A stretch of DNA of 64,000 nt. It comes from Tachypleus tridentatus (lineage: Eukaryota > Arthropoda > Merostomata > Xiphosura > Limulidae). This document shows, in pieces, positions 34,089 to 45,906 of the stretch. The notes under the pieces were generated by a model. It was not told where the DNA came from. It was given only the letters and a program-made list of their open reading frames with translations, and searched no databases. How positions within the stretch are numbered: the stretch's first letter is position 1; each line of letters starts with the position of its first letter. The DNA lies in assembly GCF_004210375.1 (NCBI RefSeq), contig NC_134833.1:141910127-141974126 (forward strand), in the 5' to 3' direction. A program made the position numbers and the translations under genes.

Positions 34089-35235
34089 AGTTAAGGAAGC
34101 GAAGTATTAATATGGTATGAACAAATGAAGTGTCAACACACCCTCTTATTAACCCTATATGGGTAAATACTCTTTAATAATTAAAAAAAAAAGAGTTTTA
34201 CACAATATTACGTGTATTTATTTCAAAACGTTTAGATATGTCCAGCATGTTCACTAGCAACGCCATCTAGCTACTCATTAAGTTTTCTTTTCTATGTCAC
34301 AAAACGGTAATAAAAAAGAAATATCTATCTTATATCGTTTTGATCCATATGAATGCAAAAGAAGTCTTTGAACAGAAGATAGAAGCCCTGAGTAAAATGG
34401 TCGGTCCCATCGATCACTTAGGTTTTGTGTTGGTAAATATGATATGTATTTTTTTCTCCACAAAAACCAAACTTACACTTCTTTTAAATCGTGATCTTTC
34501 ACGTTGAAACGTCAAAATAAATAGGGTTATTTTCCGTCCCCAAGGGATATGACCTGTGTAAAGGAAGTAACATCTGATATTTAGAATTTTAGTTATCGAT
34601 TAGAAGGTCTATGTCTACAAAATGACAAAACCACTGCTATAGCCTCCCTTTTCAAAGAATTAAGCAGAAAAAAATTAAAAACTCAAATGAGCTCTTAGTA
34701 GTTAATACTAAACAGTATATTCTGTGAATCTACTATAATTAAACCTAAATAACTGCTGACATAACCCCCTCTGACACAAAATTTGTGATCACTTGTAGTC
34801 GGGAAAAGCAATAGTAATTTCCACGATGTCACAATGACATCCGACTTTAGGGACACCCTGGACTTGGCCTTCAAAACCAAAAGTTAACTTGAAAACAGTG
34901 TCACGTATAAGGAGGTTATTTTCTTCGTCATGTGAACATTAGAACTGTGTCGCACGTTAATATTCAAAATGTTTAAGAGTCGAAATTTAATAAAACAAAA
35001 ATCGCGTGTCACAATATACGAGTGTGTACAGTTTCACGTGTAAACTTTTCATGACAGAGAAACCCAAGAATTAATCTACTAGGATTGGAGTTTTACAAGC
35101 AGAGGGTCAAGTATTAAGAATATGAAATAAGTTGTAGGTTGCTCAGAACATTTAACAAATTTCATTTAAATGCATATATAATCTTCGTAAACATGATTCT
35201 TGATTTCTGGTTATGAAAGCCACTTTCTGGTTTAG
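34089..35235. other. Intergenic DNA, no gene seen
   Basis: Nothing recognisable; frames of about 60 residues on the minus strand have no supporting features. Confidence 0.5.
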
Positions 35236-35494
35236 TTGAATTTTGCGAAAGGTACAGGAGGGCTGTCTGCGCTAGCCATTCATAATTTAACAGTGCAAGA
35301 CTAGAGGAAAGGCAGCTAGTCATCACCACCCACTGCCAACTCTAGGACTACTCTTTTACTAACGAATAGTGGGACTAACTGTCACATTATAACACCCCCA
35401 GGTCTGAAAGGGTGAGCATGTTTGGTGGGACGGGGATTCGAACCTGCGACTCTCAGAATATAAGTCGAGCGTCCTAATCACCTGGGCATGCTGG
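35236..35494 (-). mobile_element. tRNA-derived SINE, main family
   Basis: Reverse-oriented copy: tail near TTGAATTTTGCGAAAGG, body with AGGCAGCTAGTCATCACCACCC and CGAATAGTGGGACTAACTG, tRNA head with GGGATTCGAACCTGCGACTC and CACCTGGGCATGC. Confidence 0.85.
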
Positions 35495-35667
35495 GTCACC
35501 ATGTTTTTGTATACCTTCTGTGGGTTGCACGTACTCGGTATAATTTCACTCACTATATATGAATTTACAATGTTCATAGATTAATGATAACATTAACAAA
35601 GATTTATCAACAAAAAAATAATATGCTAACAATTATTTGCAGTTCACCACAATGCTACTTAATGGGC

Positions 35668-35757
35668 TATCCGTGCTGTATCCAATACTGGTATCGAAAC
35701 CCGGTTTTAGCTATATAAGGCCACACACATGCCGCTGTGCCACTAGCTGGCACCAGC
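35668..35757 (-). mobile_element. tRNA-like SINE fragment, third type
   Basis: Read on the minus strand it begins CCAGCTAGTGGCACAGCGGC and contains ACCGGGTTTCGATACCAGTA (B-box). This matches the head of the copies at 39301 and 39643. Confidence 0.55.
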
Positions 35758-35867
35758 AAATGTCATGTGTTAGATTATAATACGAGTCACGTGTCGTTTT
35801 TTGTTTGTTTTTTTTTCATTTCTGAGGCAGTGTCGCATGCCACCATCTACGCTGGGATTTCTGGAAA

Positions 35868-35937
35868 ATGTTTTTCTCGGGATGAGACGTGGAATGTCTA
35901 AATATTAGTCTCGGGATAAGACGTGGAATGTCTAAAT
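35868..35937. repeat. Short tandem duplication, about 35 bp x 2
   Basis: CTCGGGATGAGACGTGGAATGTCTAAAT and CTCGGGATAAGACGTGGAATGTCTAAAT lie side by side. No function is suggested. Confidence 0.75.
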
Positions 35938-36740
35938 GTCGCAGTGTCTATGTTTTATTCAAGTACGTCTATAAACTTACTGAAATACGTTTAACCAATT
36001 ATTCTTTCTTTAATTCTGCTATGTACTAGTGTCTTGGTACTGAAATATTATAACTTACTTAAAATACTGTATTTCAACTTGACTTATTAACTTCTGATAA
36101 GTAACAAGCCAACTACTTAGAGAAAAAATAAAAATTAACTTGGTAACTAGGGTGGCTAATTAAACATACTTTACTTACGCTTTCAGTTACACGCATTAGA
36201 ATGTATTATTTCAGACAACTGGTAGGTTTGTGGACTTGCAACGCTAAATATACTCCATTGTGTAGCTTTCTTCCAAACAGACAACGGAAACACAGTTTCA
36301 CTAGTTTGGTACCCTCACTGTCAAAGGTATTTTTGGCCATAAACTTAATAATATCTCACCAGGTATAGGCATCTTAGATAATTTATATGTTATCCCCTAT
36401 TCCATATATTAAGCTAACAATCAAAACAATCTTAATGATAAAAGTATAATAGTGAAAATAAAGTAGATATATTAGAAATTATAACCAATACTTTTAACGA
36501 AAGTAATAATAAAGTACACCTTACTTACATAACACATAAAAGTTAGCTATTGACTTCAAGATTGTCATAACTTTCTTAACTAAGTGTAAGTTCGTTTAAG
36601 GTAAAAAAACAACAAAAACAACTAAGAATAATTGTCCGAAAAAAAAAGGGAACAGAGCAAGTTGTAGTGTTATCATAGTTAATTTTAAACACTTCTCTAT
36701 TGATTCCGGATGTATAATTTCACCTTTGTTATCAGTCTGT

Positions 36741-36989
36741 TTAAAATTCGTCACGACATAAAGGGCTATCTGCACATAGCGTCCCTAATTTTGACCCGAT
36801 AGTCCAAGAGAAAGCAGCCATTTAATAACATCCACCATCAATTTTTTGGGCTAGCTGTTCTAGAATGACGAAAACCGAGAATTGTATATCACTCTTATAC
36901 TTAATCCATAGACTGTACTTTGACAGCTAAAGGCCACGAATCATGAACCCTTGAATTTATAGCCCGAGCATGCTAACCACGCCCAGCCG
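36741..36989 (-). mobile_element. tRNA-derived SINE, main family, strongly decayed
   Basis: Recognisable pieces are AAGGGCTATCTGCACATAGC, GTCCCTAATTTT and a final GAGCATGCTAACCACGCCCAGCC. The middle is poorly preserved, so this is an old copy. Confidence 0.5.
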
Positions 36990-37109
36990 ATATTCATCAT
37001 TCCTTTTAATAAATAAGTTCACCAGAGATGGATGGTATGTCACACTGTTTATTCTTAGTGGTGAAGTTCACCTGTCGTTACCGCAATAAATAAATCGTGT
37101 TTGCATTTC

Positions 37110-37276
37110 GAGGATGTGGGTGCGTTATCGGAGCGACAGTCAATTCCCACTATCCGCTTAGAGTATCCTAAGAGTTGGCGATGATTGCTACTGACTAGCT
37201 GCCTTCCCTTTAAGCACTCCTAAAGAAAATAGACTTTGCAGATTTGGGCAAACGTCCAAAACAAACAAATGAGTAA
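37110..37276 (+). mobile_element. SINE body fragment (main family, head missing)
   Basis: It has GTGGGTGCGTTATCGGAGCG, CAATTCCCACTATCCGC, AAGAGTTGGCGATG and ACTAGCTGCCTTCCC, then a tail CCAAAACAAACAAAT. The tRNA head is gone. Confidence 0.6.
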
Positions 37277-37554
37277 GAGGTGACACTACGCAGTTCGTGC
37301 TGTCTGTTCCCGTTTCTAGGTTTGTAAATCTCTACTTCTCATTACCTGTAACTGATATAAGTTAAATCACTAAATATATATTATTGTAACTGGGACTATT
37401 TGAATAAATTCAAGTTCTCTAGGTTACTAGGAGCGCTTGCCTGCGACAGTTATATATGACAGCTTCTGCGTAGACATAGGTTTTTTTTTATTTTAACAAA
37501 GCCCGTTTATCTGGAACTGCTGGTTAAAATATATCAAACCAACTATCAAAATCA
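37277..37554. other. Intergenic DNA, nothing recognised
   Basis: No coding or repeat signal. Confidence 0.45.
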
Positions 37555-37682
37555 AGAGCTCTTCAGTGGATCAGCGGTTAGTTTGTTGACATACGACGCT
37601 ACACATTGGGTTTCGATACCCGTGGTGGCAGAGAACAGATAGCCTATTATATACCTTTGCGTTTAGCAACAACACAAACAAA
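37555..37682 (+). mobile_element. tRNA-like SINE, third type
   Basis: CTTCAGTGGATCAGCGGTTAG, GGGTTTCGATACCCGTGGTGG (B-box) and CAGATAGCCTATTATATACC followed by a CAACAACACAAACAAAC tail. Confidence 0.65.
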
Positions 37683-37976
37683 CAAACAGTAATATGGTCG
37701 TTATCCTGTAAACAGTGTGAAGCGTAAGAAATAATGCATTTAAACAAGACTGATGTAAAAACTGGTTATAAAAGATTAATAAAAATTATTAGATAATAAT
37801 ATATGGAAATTTGTTGTTTTAATTAATATACAGCTAGATAACAGTATCAGCTCAAACCACTAACAGAATAATGTCACGATGCCAAAGTTATGAACGTTCA
37901 CATTGACCGATGCACAATGTGGATTGCACTTAGCCTCTAAGATGTTGTTTTAAAGCAGTACATTAGATTATCTGCT

Positions 37977-38055
37977 CTCAGTCCACTGCGGGGAGTCGAA
38001 CTCCGAATTTAATCGTTGCAAATCAATAAACTTACCGCTGACTCAACTGCTACGA
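37977..38055 (-). mobile_element. tRNA-like SINE fragment, short type
   Basis: On the minus strand it contains AGCGGTAAGTTTATTGATTT and GGAGTTCGACTCCCCGCAGT. Its head is degraded. Confidence 0.5.
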
Positions 38056-38879
38056 AACTTCGAAAATACCGAGCGCAAAAACACAAAATCCCTTTCAAAG
38101 AACAAAAAACACCGTATTTTGACAAGGCTACACTATATGTGTTTTAATGCCAGCTACTTTCGAACTTTTGATGAATAATACTGAAGTCTTAGAATTGTAA
38201 GGCAGTTAAAAAAACGTGAGCATGAGTTTTGCTCAAACCGATTAATCAGAATCAGCCTGTTAAGAGTTAAACGTTTGCGTGGCGCCACCAGCCTTTAGTT
38301 AAAGTGTCAGTAATATACGACGTCCCCACCGTGAAGGTTTAATAACCGACTCTTCCTCTCCCCTTCCGCCAACTTGTAACAAGTAATGTTTACACATTTC
38401 TGTAGCAGCCCCCTCTGATACTTCTAGAAGGGACTGTAATCATCGCTGAGGTACTTCATCCTTTGAAGTACCCAAATATGTTCTCTACAAATATTCAGGG
38501 CAAAAATATCGTTCTATTTGAAATTTTACATGATGTAGAGTACTTTCGGCTGATGTTAAACACGTGTTCCAACGTAGTTCAATGAAGAGCATAACTTGGA
38601 AAACGAACAGCTTCTTGGTGAGCCAGCCAGCCGCACGTTCACAGTGCATGCATCGAGTATTACACCAGACTATTCAACCATGAAATAGACACTTACTATC
38701 CTTCACAAATACATCCCGTTACTGTAGCTGTGCTACAAAGCACACACTACATTTATCAACACAAGGGGGTAAAGACCAATGGCTTACCAACAATTCGCTC
38801 CTTCTGGCAAAGCCAAAGTGTTCCAGTATTATTTAACAGCGTCAACCATGGTTCGGTACTTACATGGACACAATAGTAC

Positions 38880-39070
38880 CGGGTTTAGTGGTTCGCACCC
38901 TCTTTACCACTAAATAACGTGGATGCGTTATAAGAGTGACAGCCCAATCCCACTTTTAGGTTAGAATAGTCAAGAGTGGTGTTGAATGGTTGCTTCCATT
39001 CCAGTCTATCAGTTCAAAATAATGGACGACTAGAGCAGGTAGCCATCGAGTAGTTCTATGGCTCTAGGTA
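38880..39070 (+). mobile_element. SINE fragment (main family), decayed
   Basis: GTGGATGCGTTATAAGAGTG, CAATCCCACTTTTAGGTTAG and GACGACTAGAGCAGGTAGCC correspond to body segments of the main SINE. The surrounding sequence is highly diverged. Confidence 0.5.
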
Positions 39071-39300
39071 CAGTGAGTGTTGAGTTCAGTTAGTAAACAA
39101 GATAACAATTTACATATTTAAAATAGTTCTACGTCACAACGACACTTCTTTTATAGTGCTATAATAATTCCCTTGAGCTATAACAACGTCTCCATCTCCG
39201 GGTGATAACGTATCCCTTGAGGTACAATAACAATATAATAGGAGAGAAGCCCATATGATCTAATAATATCTCCCTGGTGCTATTTTAAAAACACCTTCCT

Positions 39301-39424
39301 GTCACCCCCTGGTGGCACAGCGGTAAATCTACAAGCTTATAATGCTAGAAACTAGATTTCAATACAAGTGGTGAGCACAGTTCAAATAGCTCATTGTGTG
39401 TTTTGTGTTTAACTTCAAACAAAT
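39301..39424 (+). mobile_element. tRNA-like SINE, third type
   Basis: CCCCTGGTGGCACAGCGGTA, CTTATAATGCTAGAAACTAG and AGCTCATTGTGTGTTTTGTG with a tail ACTTCAAACAAATAAG. Confidence 0.7.
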
Positions 39425-39642
39425 AAGATTCTTCCTCTAGAAGCGAGTTTCTTAAACAGTTATATATTCATTGGTCAGCATCGAGCAGGTATCGTGAAAG
39501 GAAGTCTGGTAATATAGCGCCCTCTAGGAGCTTCCCAGTAGTCAAATTACACAAAGTGTATGGAGAACTTCTTATCATCTTAAGCATTTATTTTAAGCGT
39601 TTCTATAGGAAATAAAAACTAAACAGCTAGACAAGTATCCCC

Positions 39643-39770
39643 TCTCCTCCAGAGCACAGTGATATGTCTGCAAGCTTACAACAATAGAAACCGAGTTTCG
39701 ATACTCATGATGGGCAAAGCACAGATAGCCTACTGTATAGCTTTGTGCTTATCTACAAACAAACAAAGAT
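39643..39770 (+). mobile_element. tRNA-like SINE, third type
   Basis: GAGCACAGTGATATGTCTGC, CGAGTTTCGATACTCATGATG and GCCTACTGTATAGCTTTGTG with a CTACAAACAAACAAAG tail. Confidence 0.7.
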
Positions 39771-39982
39771 AAATATCAAGACGTCGATAGCTTTTAGCTG
39801 AAGCTACAGAGAAAACACGATAAGATATACGTCAGAAAGAACGTTTGTGATTGGCTATTTGGTCATAAATCTTGATAAAGGGATAATCTTCAATTATATT
39901 ATTTTATGTTTCGAAAGTAAAAGCCCTCTAAACTATAAAGTGTTTTTTTGCTCTTTAAACAGCTGCAGATGGATTTCAAAAT

Positions 39983-41480
39983 ACACTGTACATTGTTCTT
40001 AACTTGTATATCATTGCACATTGTTGTTAATTTTTATGTCATTGTACATTGTTGTTAACTTGTATGCCATTGTAAATTGTTGTTAACTGTTTATCAGTGT
40101 ACATTGTTATTAACTTGTATATCATTGTACACTGTTGTTAACTTGTATGCCATTGTACATTGTTGTTAACTGTTTATCAGTGTACACTATTGTTAACTTG
40201 TATATCTTTGCACATTGTTGTTCAATCGTATATAATTGTACATTGTTATTAACTGTTTATCAGTGTACAATGTTGTTAACTTGCATACCATTGTACACTG
40301 ATGTTAACTTGTATGTCATTGTACACTGTTGTTAAATGTTTATCACTGTACATTGTTATTAACTTGTATATCATTGTGCATTGTTGTCAACTTGTATGTC
40401 ATTGTACATTGTTGTTAACTGTTTATCAGTGTACAATGTCGTTAACTTGTATACCATTGTACACTGATGTCAACTTGTATGTCATTGTACATTGCTGTTA
40501 ACTGTTTATCACTGTACATTGTTATTCACTTGTATGTCATTGTACATTGTTATTAACTTGTATGTCATTGCACATTGTTGTTAACTGTTTATCACTGTAC
40601 ATTGTTATTAACTTGTATGTCATTTTACATTGTTGTTAACTGTTTATCACTGTACATTGTTATTAACTTGTATATCACTGTATATTGTTATTAACTTGTA
40701 TGTCATTGTACATTGTTGTTAACTGTTTATCAGTGTACACTACTGTTAACTTGTATATCATTGTACACTGTTGTTAACTTGTATGCCATTGTAAATTGTT
40801 GTTAACTGTTTATCAGTGTACACTACTGTTAACTTGTATATCATTGTACACTGTTGTTAACTTATATGCCATTGTACATTGTTGTTAACTGTTTATCAGT
40901 GTACACTATTATTAACTTGTATATCTTTGCACATTGTTGTTCAATCGTATATAATTGTACATTGTTATTAACTGTTTATCAGTGTTCAATGTTGTTAACT
41001 TGCATACCATTGTACACTGATGTTAACTTGTATGTCATTGTACACTGTTGTTAAATGTTTATCACTGTACATTGTTATTAACTTGTATATCATTGTGCAT
41101 TGTTGTCAACTTGTATGTCATTGTACATTGTTGTTAACTGTTTATCAGTGTACACTACTGTTAACTTGTATATCATTGTACACTGTTGTTAACTTGTATG
41201 CCATTGTAAATTGTTGTTAACTGTTTATCAGTGTACACTACTGTTAACTTGTATATCATTGTACACTGTTGTTAACTTGTATGCCATTGTACATTGTTAT
41301 TAACTGTTTATCAGTGTACAATGTTGTTAACTTGCATACCATTGTACACTGATGTTAACTTGTATGTCATTGTACACTGTTGTTAAATGTTTATCACTGT
41401 ACATTGTTATTAACTTGTATATCATTGTGCATTGTTGTCAACTTGTATGTCATTGTACATTGTTGTTAGCTTGAATATCA
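39983..41480. repeat. Minisatellite of 27-28-bp units with a 719-bp higher-order period
   Basis: Two alternating unit types, about TTGTTAACTTGTATGTCATT and TTGTTAACTGTTTATCAGTG, each closed by GTACATTG or GTACACTG. Long stretches recur exactly 719 bases apart (for example 40135 with 40854 and 40301 with 41020), so a block of about 26 units has been duplicated in tandem. Open frames of 66 residues (Leu/Val/Tyr/Cys-rich) are by-products. Nothing suggests translation. Confidence 0.9.
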
Positions 41481-41972
41481 TGCGAGAGATATAACAAAGT
41501 TAACTGCACCACATAGTTGATAGAGTGGTAGGTATCTCCTCCCCACACACAAGTTAAGGCTATCTTTGGAGCTGCTCTTTGTAATTCCTAGTCGCATTAA
41601 ACGGACCCCTTGTTGAACTATGATTCTCTCCAGTATATTTTGGCGTAAACTGATATTCCAGTGTGTGATAATTTTAAATATTTGTCTTCAATCACCAGTC
41701 GCATACAAGCAAACAAAGAAGTGAGTGGTTAACGACTTACACACACAGTCTTTGGTACACTTTCCTCATAGCTGAAACGTGAATCTTTCATTATCACACA
41801 GTGAATAAACTCAACTCTTTGCGATACTTGTTATTATTTTACAAATCTGGCGTTGATGACCTCAGTGGTATAAAAAGCCGTCTGGTTCGACTTTGGTGGT
41901 CGATTACACACTGAACGCTACAGACGGATGTCTAAGGTTAAATAGGATGCGTTAAGCGTAGGTTAGAGAAAA
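41481..41972. other. Intergenic DNA, no gene seen
   Basis: A tRNA-like word (GACCTCAGTGGTATAAAAAG, near 41858) hints at a decayed SINE. Nothing else is recognised. Confidence 0.45.
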
Positions 41973-42195
41973 GTTTGTTTTTGAATTTCGTGCAAAGCTA
42001 GACGAGGGCTATCTGCGCTAGCCGTCCCTAATTTAGCAGTGTAAGACTAGAGGGAAGGCAGCTAGTCATCACCACCCACCGCTAATAATTGGGTTAGCCT
42101 TTTACCAGCAAATAGTGGGATTGATCGTCACATTATAACGCCCCCACGGCTGAAATGGCGAGCATGTTTGGTGCGATGGGGATTCGAACCCTAAG
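41973..42195 (-). mobile_element. tRNA-derived SINE, main family, head truncated
   Basis: Tail GTTTGTTTTTGAATTTCGTG, body GCTATCTGCGCTAGCCGTCC and GGCAGCTAGTCATCACCACC, ending within the B-box (GGGGATTCGAACCCT). The 5' part of the tRNA head is missing. Confidence 0.85.
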
Positions 42196-43876
42196 GAAAG
42201 GTTACGTTTAGCCCAAGCTTTTATCTTAAGGTTCAATAACGGATAACCGCAAATACAATTTTGTTACTTTTTCATTTTTCGGGAGAGGAAAGCGAGAAAA
42301 TCAACCGTATCCAGATGGAACACCGCACGAGCACATAGAGAACTGTCACTAACTAACTGAATGATTTTTTTCGTTTTCGATAAATTTGAAAGTGGTAGCC
42401 ACTTCTGTTGTGAAGAAGGGTTGTTTTATTTCCACCATTGACACATCGATTTTTTAAAAGTATCCTGGTGGATGATAATGAAAATAAATTGTGAAATCGA
42501 CAATAAAGAATACATTTAAAGAACACCAATAGTAAAACCATGGAGGAACAAATATTGTGTATCCGAACGTGCGAGCTAATCCACGTTGTGCCATTAATAT
42601 GGGTCAGTAGTTTATTCGAGTTACTTCAATAATAAGATACGTTTATGTGTCAATTAAAGCAACATAAGCTACAAACCCAATTCCTGCACCATATTGAATC
42701 TACTTCAGGTTTTCTTACTACCTTGTTAGTTACGTTTCATACTAAACACGCACGTGATTTCTCAGAATAGTTCCAGGTCTTTTCGTTACGTTTTTAACTA
42801 CTGATTTATGTGGAAAGCCTCCGATAGGATCTGTCTTGTTCTATGTCACACACGACATGTACGAATAAAAATATTCACATTTCAGGGAAGCAAAAAACCT
42901 ACAAAGTTAAAGTTTATTTCACAGCACTGAAATTAATTTTTACTTCCTTCGATTCTGATTTATTTTTAATCTTGTAAATTTGATACTACTAAAAGTCGTG
43001 TAAAACAACGGTTAAAGGACAAAGTTGTGTTCAAAATGTCGAAATTACTATTATATATAGCGCAGGTAGCCCTCGTGTAGCTTTGCGCGAAACTCAAAAA
43101 CAAACTATTATATGTAAATATTTTGGTTTCATCAAAACTTGAATCATATATACATATAAAGCTATAGTGCTCTAACAGCTCCTGTAAATTATCCACTAAA
43201 CTTAATTATTTGTAACAAGCAACTTCGTCATGTTCGGCGCTATTAATATTTTGTTTCTGGGGAGAGGGCGTAGCTCGTGCTTCGGGAATAAACGTTGTGC
43301 CATTTTGTGTTTAAATGCGCAAAGTTTATAAGACGTAGAAGTAGTGTTGTGTGTTTAAAGTAATTAAAACAAACAAGTGACCTGCTTAAACTATTCACCA
43401 AAATATCAAGTACACACAGTTCTGAACGAATATGATGGTCATGCAGGACGACCCGGTGACTGCATGGTTAACCCTGTTCCACAGCACGTGAAACCCACCA
43501 AACACCTCCAGTACAAAAGACATTTTAAGCCACTTGGTGTGATGAAAAAAAAAAAACATGTTTAGTAAGAGACACCAAATAAAGCGAAACTTTCAAAATC
43601 TGGACGTTGGAGTCAAGTATTAAAAACTCAACAGGGTGACAGAACCGATACCCTAAGCGTTTATAATTCACACACAAAACTTCAAGACATAAAAACCACT
43701 GGCTAAGATGGAGTTCTAAAGAGTGAAATGACCATTTCCAGAATTCTTTTTTCTTTCCAATGCACGGTATCATCTACATCCACCCCTTTCCAATGGTGAC
43801 GTCATTCGTACTTCGCTTACCCCTAATTTCACTTTTGCATAGCATAATACGTAAAAAAAATCACACACTAAAAAAA
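42196..43876. other. Intergenic DNA with one SINE tail fragment
   Basis: At 43056-43107 lies a 3' SINE scrap (ATAGCGCAGGTAGCCCTCGT...GCGCGAAACTCAAAAACAAAC). Frames of 60-80 residues have no supporting motif or promoter. Confidence 0.5.
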
Positions 43877-44157
43877 TTGTTTGTTTGTTTTGGAATTTCG
43901 CACAAAGTTACTCGAGGGCTATTTGTGCTAGCCGTCCCTAATTTAGCAGTGTAAGACTAGAGGGAAGGCAGCTAGTCATCACCACCCACCGCCAACTCTT
44001 GGGCTACTATTTTACTAACGAATAGTGGGATTGACCGTCACATTATAACGCCCCCACGGCTGGGCGGGCGAGCATGTTTTGGCGCGACTCGGGCGCGAAC
44101 TCGCGACCCTCAGATTACGAAGCGCACGCCTTAACGCGCTAGGCAATGCCAGGCCAC
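43877..44157 (-). mobile_element. tRNA-derived SINE, main family, full length
   Basis: Tail GTTTGTTTGTTTTGGAATTT, well-kept body, and a GC-shifted tRNA head (GGGCGCGAACTCGCGACCCT ... AGGCAATGCCAGGCCAC). Confidence 0.85.
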
Positions 44158-44647
44158 TAAAAAAAAAATGATTTCTGTGTTTAGCCTATTGTCGTTTTCT
44201 GATCTTTTTAACACTCAAAAACTATTCAATATATATTTTAATTGCACTTATCATATTACATTATTATTACAGTTAATTGTAACTGTATTTGACTAGTTTA
44301 GAAATAGTTTTCATACCATAACAACATCAGATTTTGATTCATTAAATACGATCATCTGAGCAGCAAAACATACAGAAATAACAATATAACAAGCGTTCAA
44401 CTTTTTATTTTATTCGGTGGATGTTTCGGCTCGCGTGGGTAAAAATTGTGTATGCTAACAATTAAGCAAAACCTTAATCCGAGTTTATTTCAACCAAAAC
44501 GGATAATTTATAATCCATAACAAAATTTGAAACAAATTTCACAGTTTATTCATTCTGTTCTCTGTTATTTGTTTCAGAACAGAAGCTTTTTTGCATCATT
44601 TACCATACATTTCAAGTTTATCATTTTTCGCAAACCTTAAAGGTGAG
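44158..44647. other. Intergenic DNA, nothing recognised
   Basis: AT-rich, no coding or repeat signal. Confidence 0.5.
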
Positions 44648-44919
44648 GGCCTGGCATGGCCAGGTGGTTAAAGCACTCGACCCGTAATCCGAGGGTCCCG
44701 GGTTCTAATCTCTGTCACACCAAACATGCTCGCCCTTTCAGCTGTGGGGCGTTATAATGTTACGGTCAATCCAACTATTCGTTGCTAAAAGAGTAGCCCA
44801 AGAGTTGACGGTGGGTGGTGATGACTAGATACCTTTCCTCTAGCATTACACTGCTAAATTAGGGACGGCTAGCGCAGATAGTCCTCGTGTAGATTTGCGT
44901 GTAATTCAAAACAAACCTT
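44648..44919 (+). mobile_element. tRNA-derived SINE, main family (first of an adjacent pair)
   Basis: Full head (GCCTGGCATGGCCAGGTGG, CCGTAATCCGAGGGTC, GGGTTCTAATC), body and tail (GATTTGCGTGTAATTCAAAA). The next copy follows directly after AAACC. Confidence 0.85.
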
Positions 44920-45113
44920 AAAGGTGGATAGGGCGTTCGACTCGAAATCTGATGGTCACGGGTTCGAATCCCCGTTGCACCAATCATGCTCCTCGTTTCA
45001 GCCGTGGGGGCGTTAAATGTTACGGTCAATCCCATTATGTGTTGGTAAAAGAGTAGCCCAAGGGACGGTTAGCATAGACAGCCCTCGTGTAGCTTTGCGC
45101 AAATTCAAAAACT
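44920..45113 (+). mobile_element. tRNA-derived SINE, main family (second of pair, internally deleted)
   Basis: The head lacks its first bases (starts GGTGGATAGGGCGTTCGACT). GTAGCCCAAG is joined directly to GGGACGGTTAGCATAGACAG, missing the AGTTGGCGG...TAAATTA body portion. It ends CTTTGCGCAAATTCAAAAAC. Confidence 0.8.
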
Positions 45114-45906
45114 GTTCACCTGTTAAATTATTTTAACTGTGATAAACTTACTCCAGAATATCGAGTTAAAAAACGATTTCTCTTGTTAGCTGAGTTCCAA
45201 CATAAATTGTCACTTTCTGGAAAATTCGTACTCGCTTAGTTTAATGAAACGAAATGCGCGTGTTTTCAGTTCACAGCAGACAATATTATCCAGTGAGCTA
45301 CCATCTAACAATAATCTCTTGACAATAGTTATGTGACCATTTTCCTTTTTAAGCACACGTACAAAGATAAATTCAGTAATTTTAATGAGATCCACAAGAA
45401 ATTACCTAATTAAACCGTGGTATACGACAAAATGTTCCTAAGTGATCTATATGCCGAGTTATCTTTAAATGTTCACTTCATTTCTCATTGGACTGAAATT
45501 CCAAACGGAACATCGAAACTTTTGCGAGAACGGATAATTACAGAATCGCTATTGTTGTTAATCTCATACAATTCAAAATATAAAAACAGCTGTAAACGTT
45601 TTCCAGCAAACTCCGATATGGAAGACTGAAGATAAATGAAAAGATAACCGTTCAGATTTAGGCTATCAGCTACTTTTAAATATTTTTACTTGTATTTTAT
45701 CAACACCAGCACAGACAAGTTTATTTAGTAATGGTCGGAAGTTGAAAAGTCCTGTCTTGATAACACTTCCCAAATTTGTTTAATTTCAAACTTCTATATA
45801 AACATTTTGCACGTCTCACGTCTTCAAAAAAATAACACCACTACGCCCTGATGCGTTAAAACCATTGACAATGATGTACAGTAATAAACGATGAATATAA
45901 ATGCAG
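45114..45906. other. Intergenic DNA, no gene seen
   Basis: Frames of 60-70 residues on either strand have no supporting feature. Confidence 0.5.

Noticed and set aside
36210-36295. Possible third-type SINE relic (TTGTGGACTTGCAACGCTAA, TGTGTAGCTTTCTTCC)
   Set aside because: Only two short words match and the rest is missing; too weak to list as an element.
40135-41220. Repeated 66-residue Leu/Val/Tyr/Cys-rich frames
   Set aside because: By-products of the 27-28-bp minisatellite; pairs are identical only because of the 719-base block duplication.
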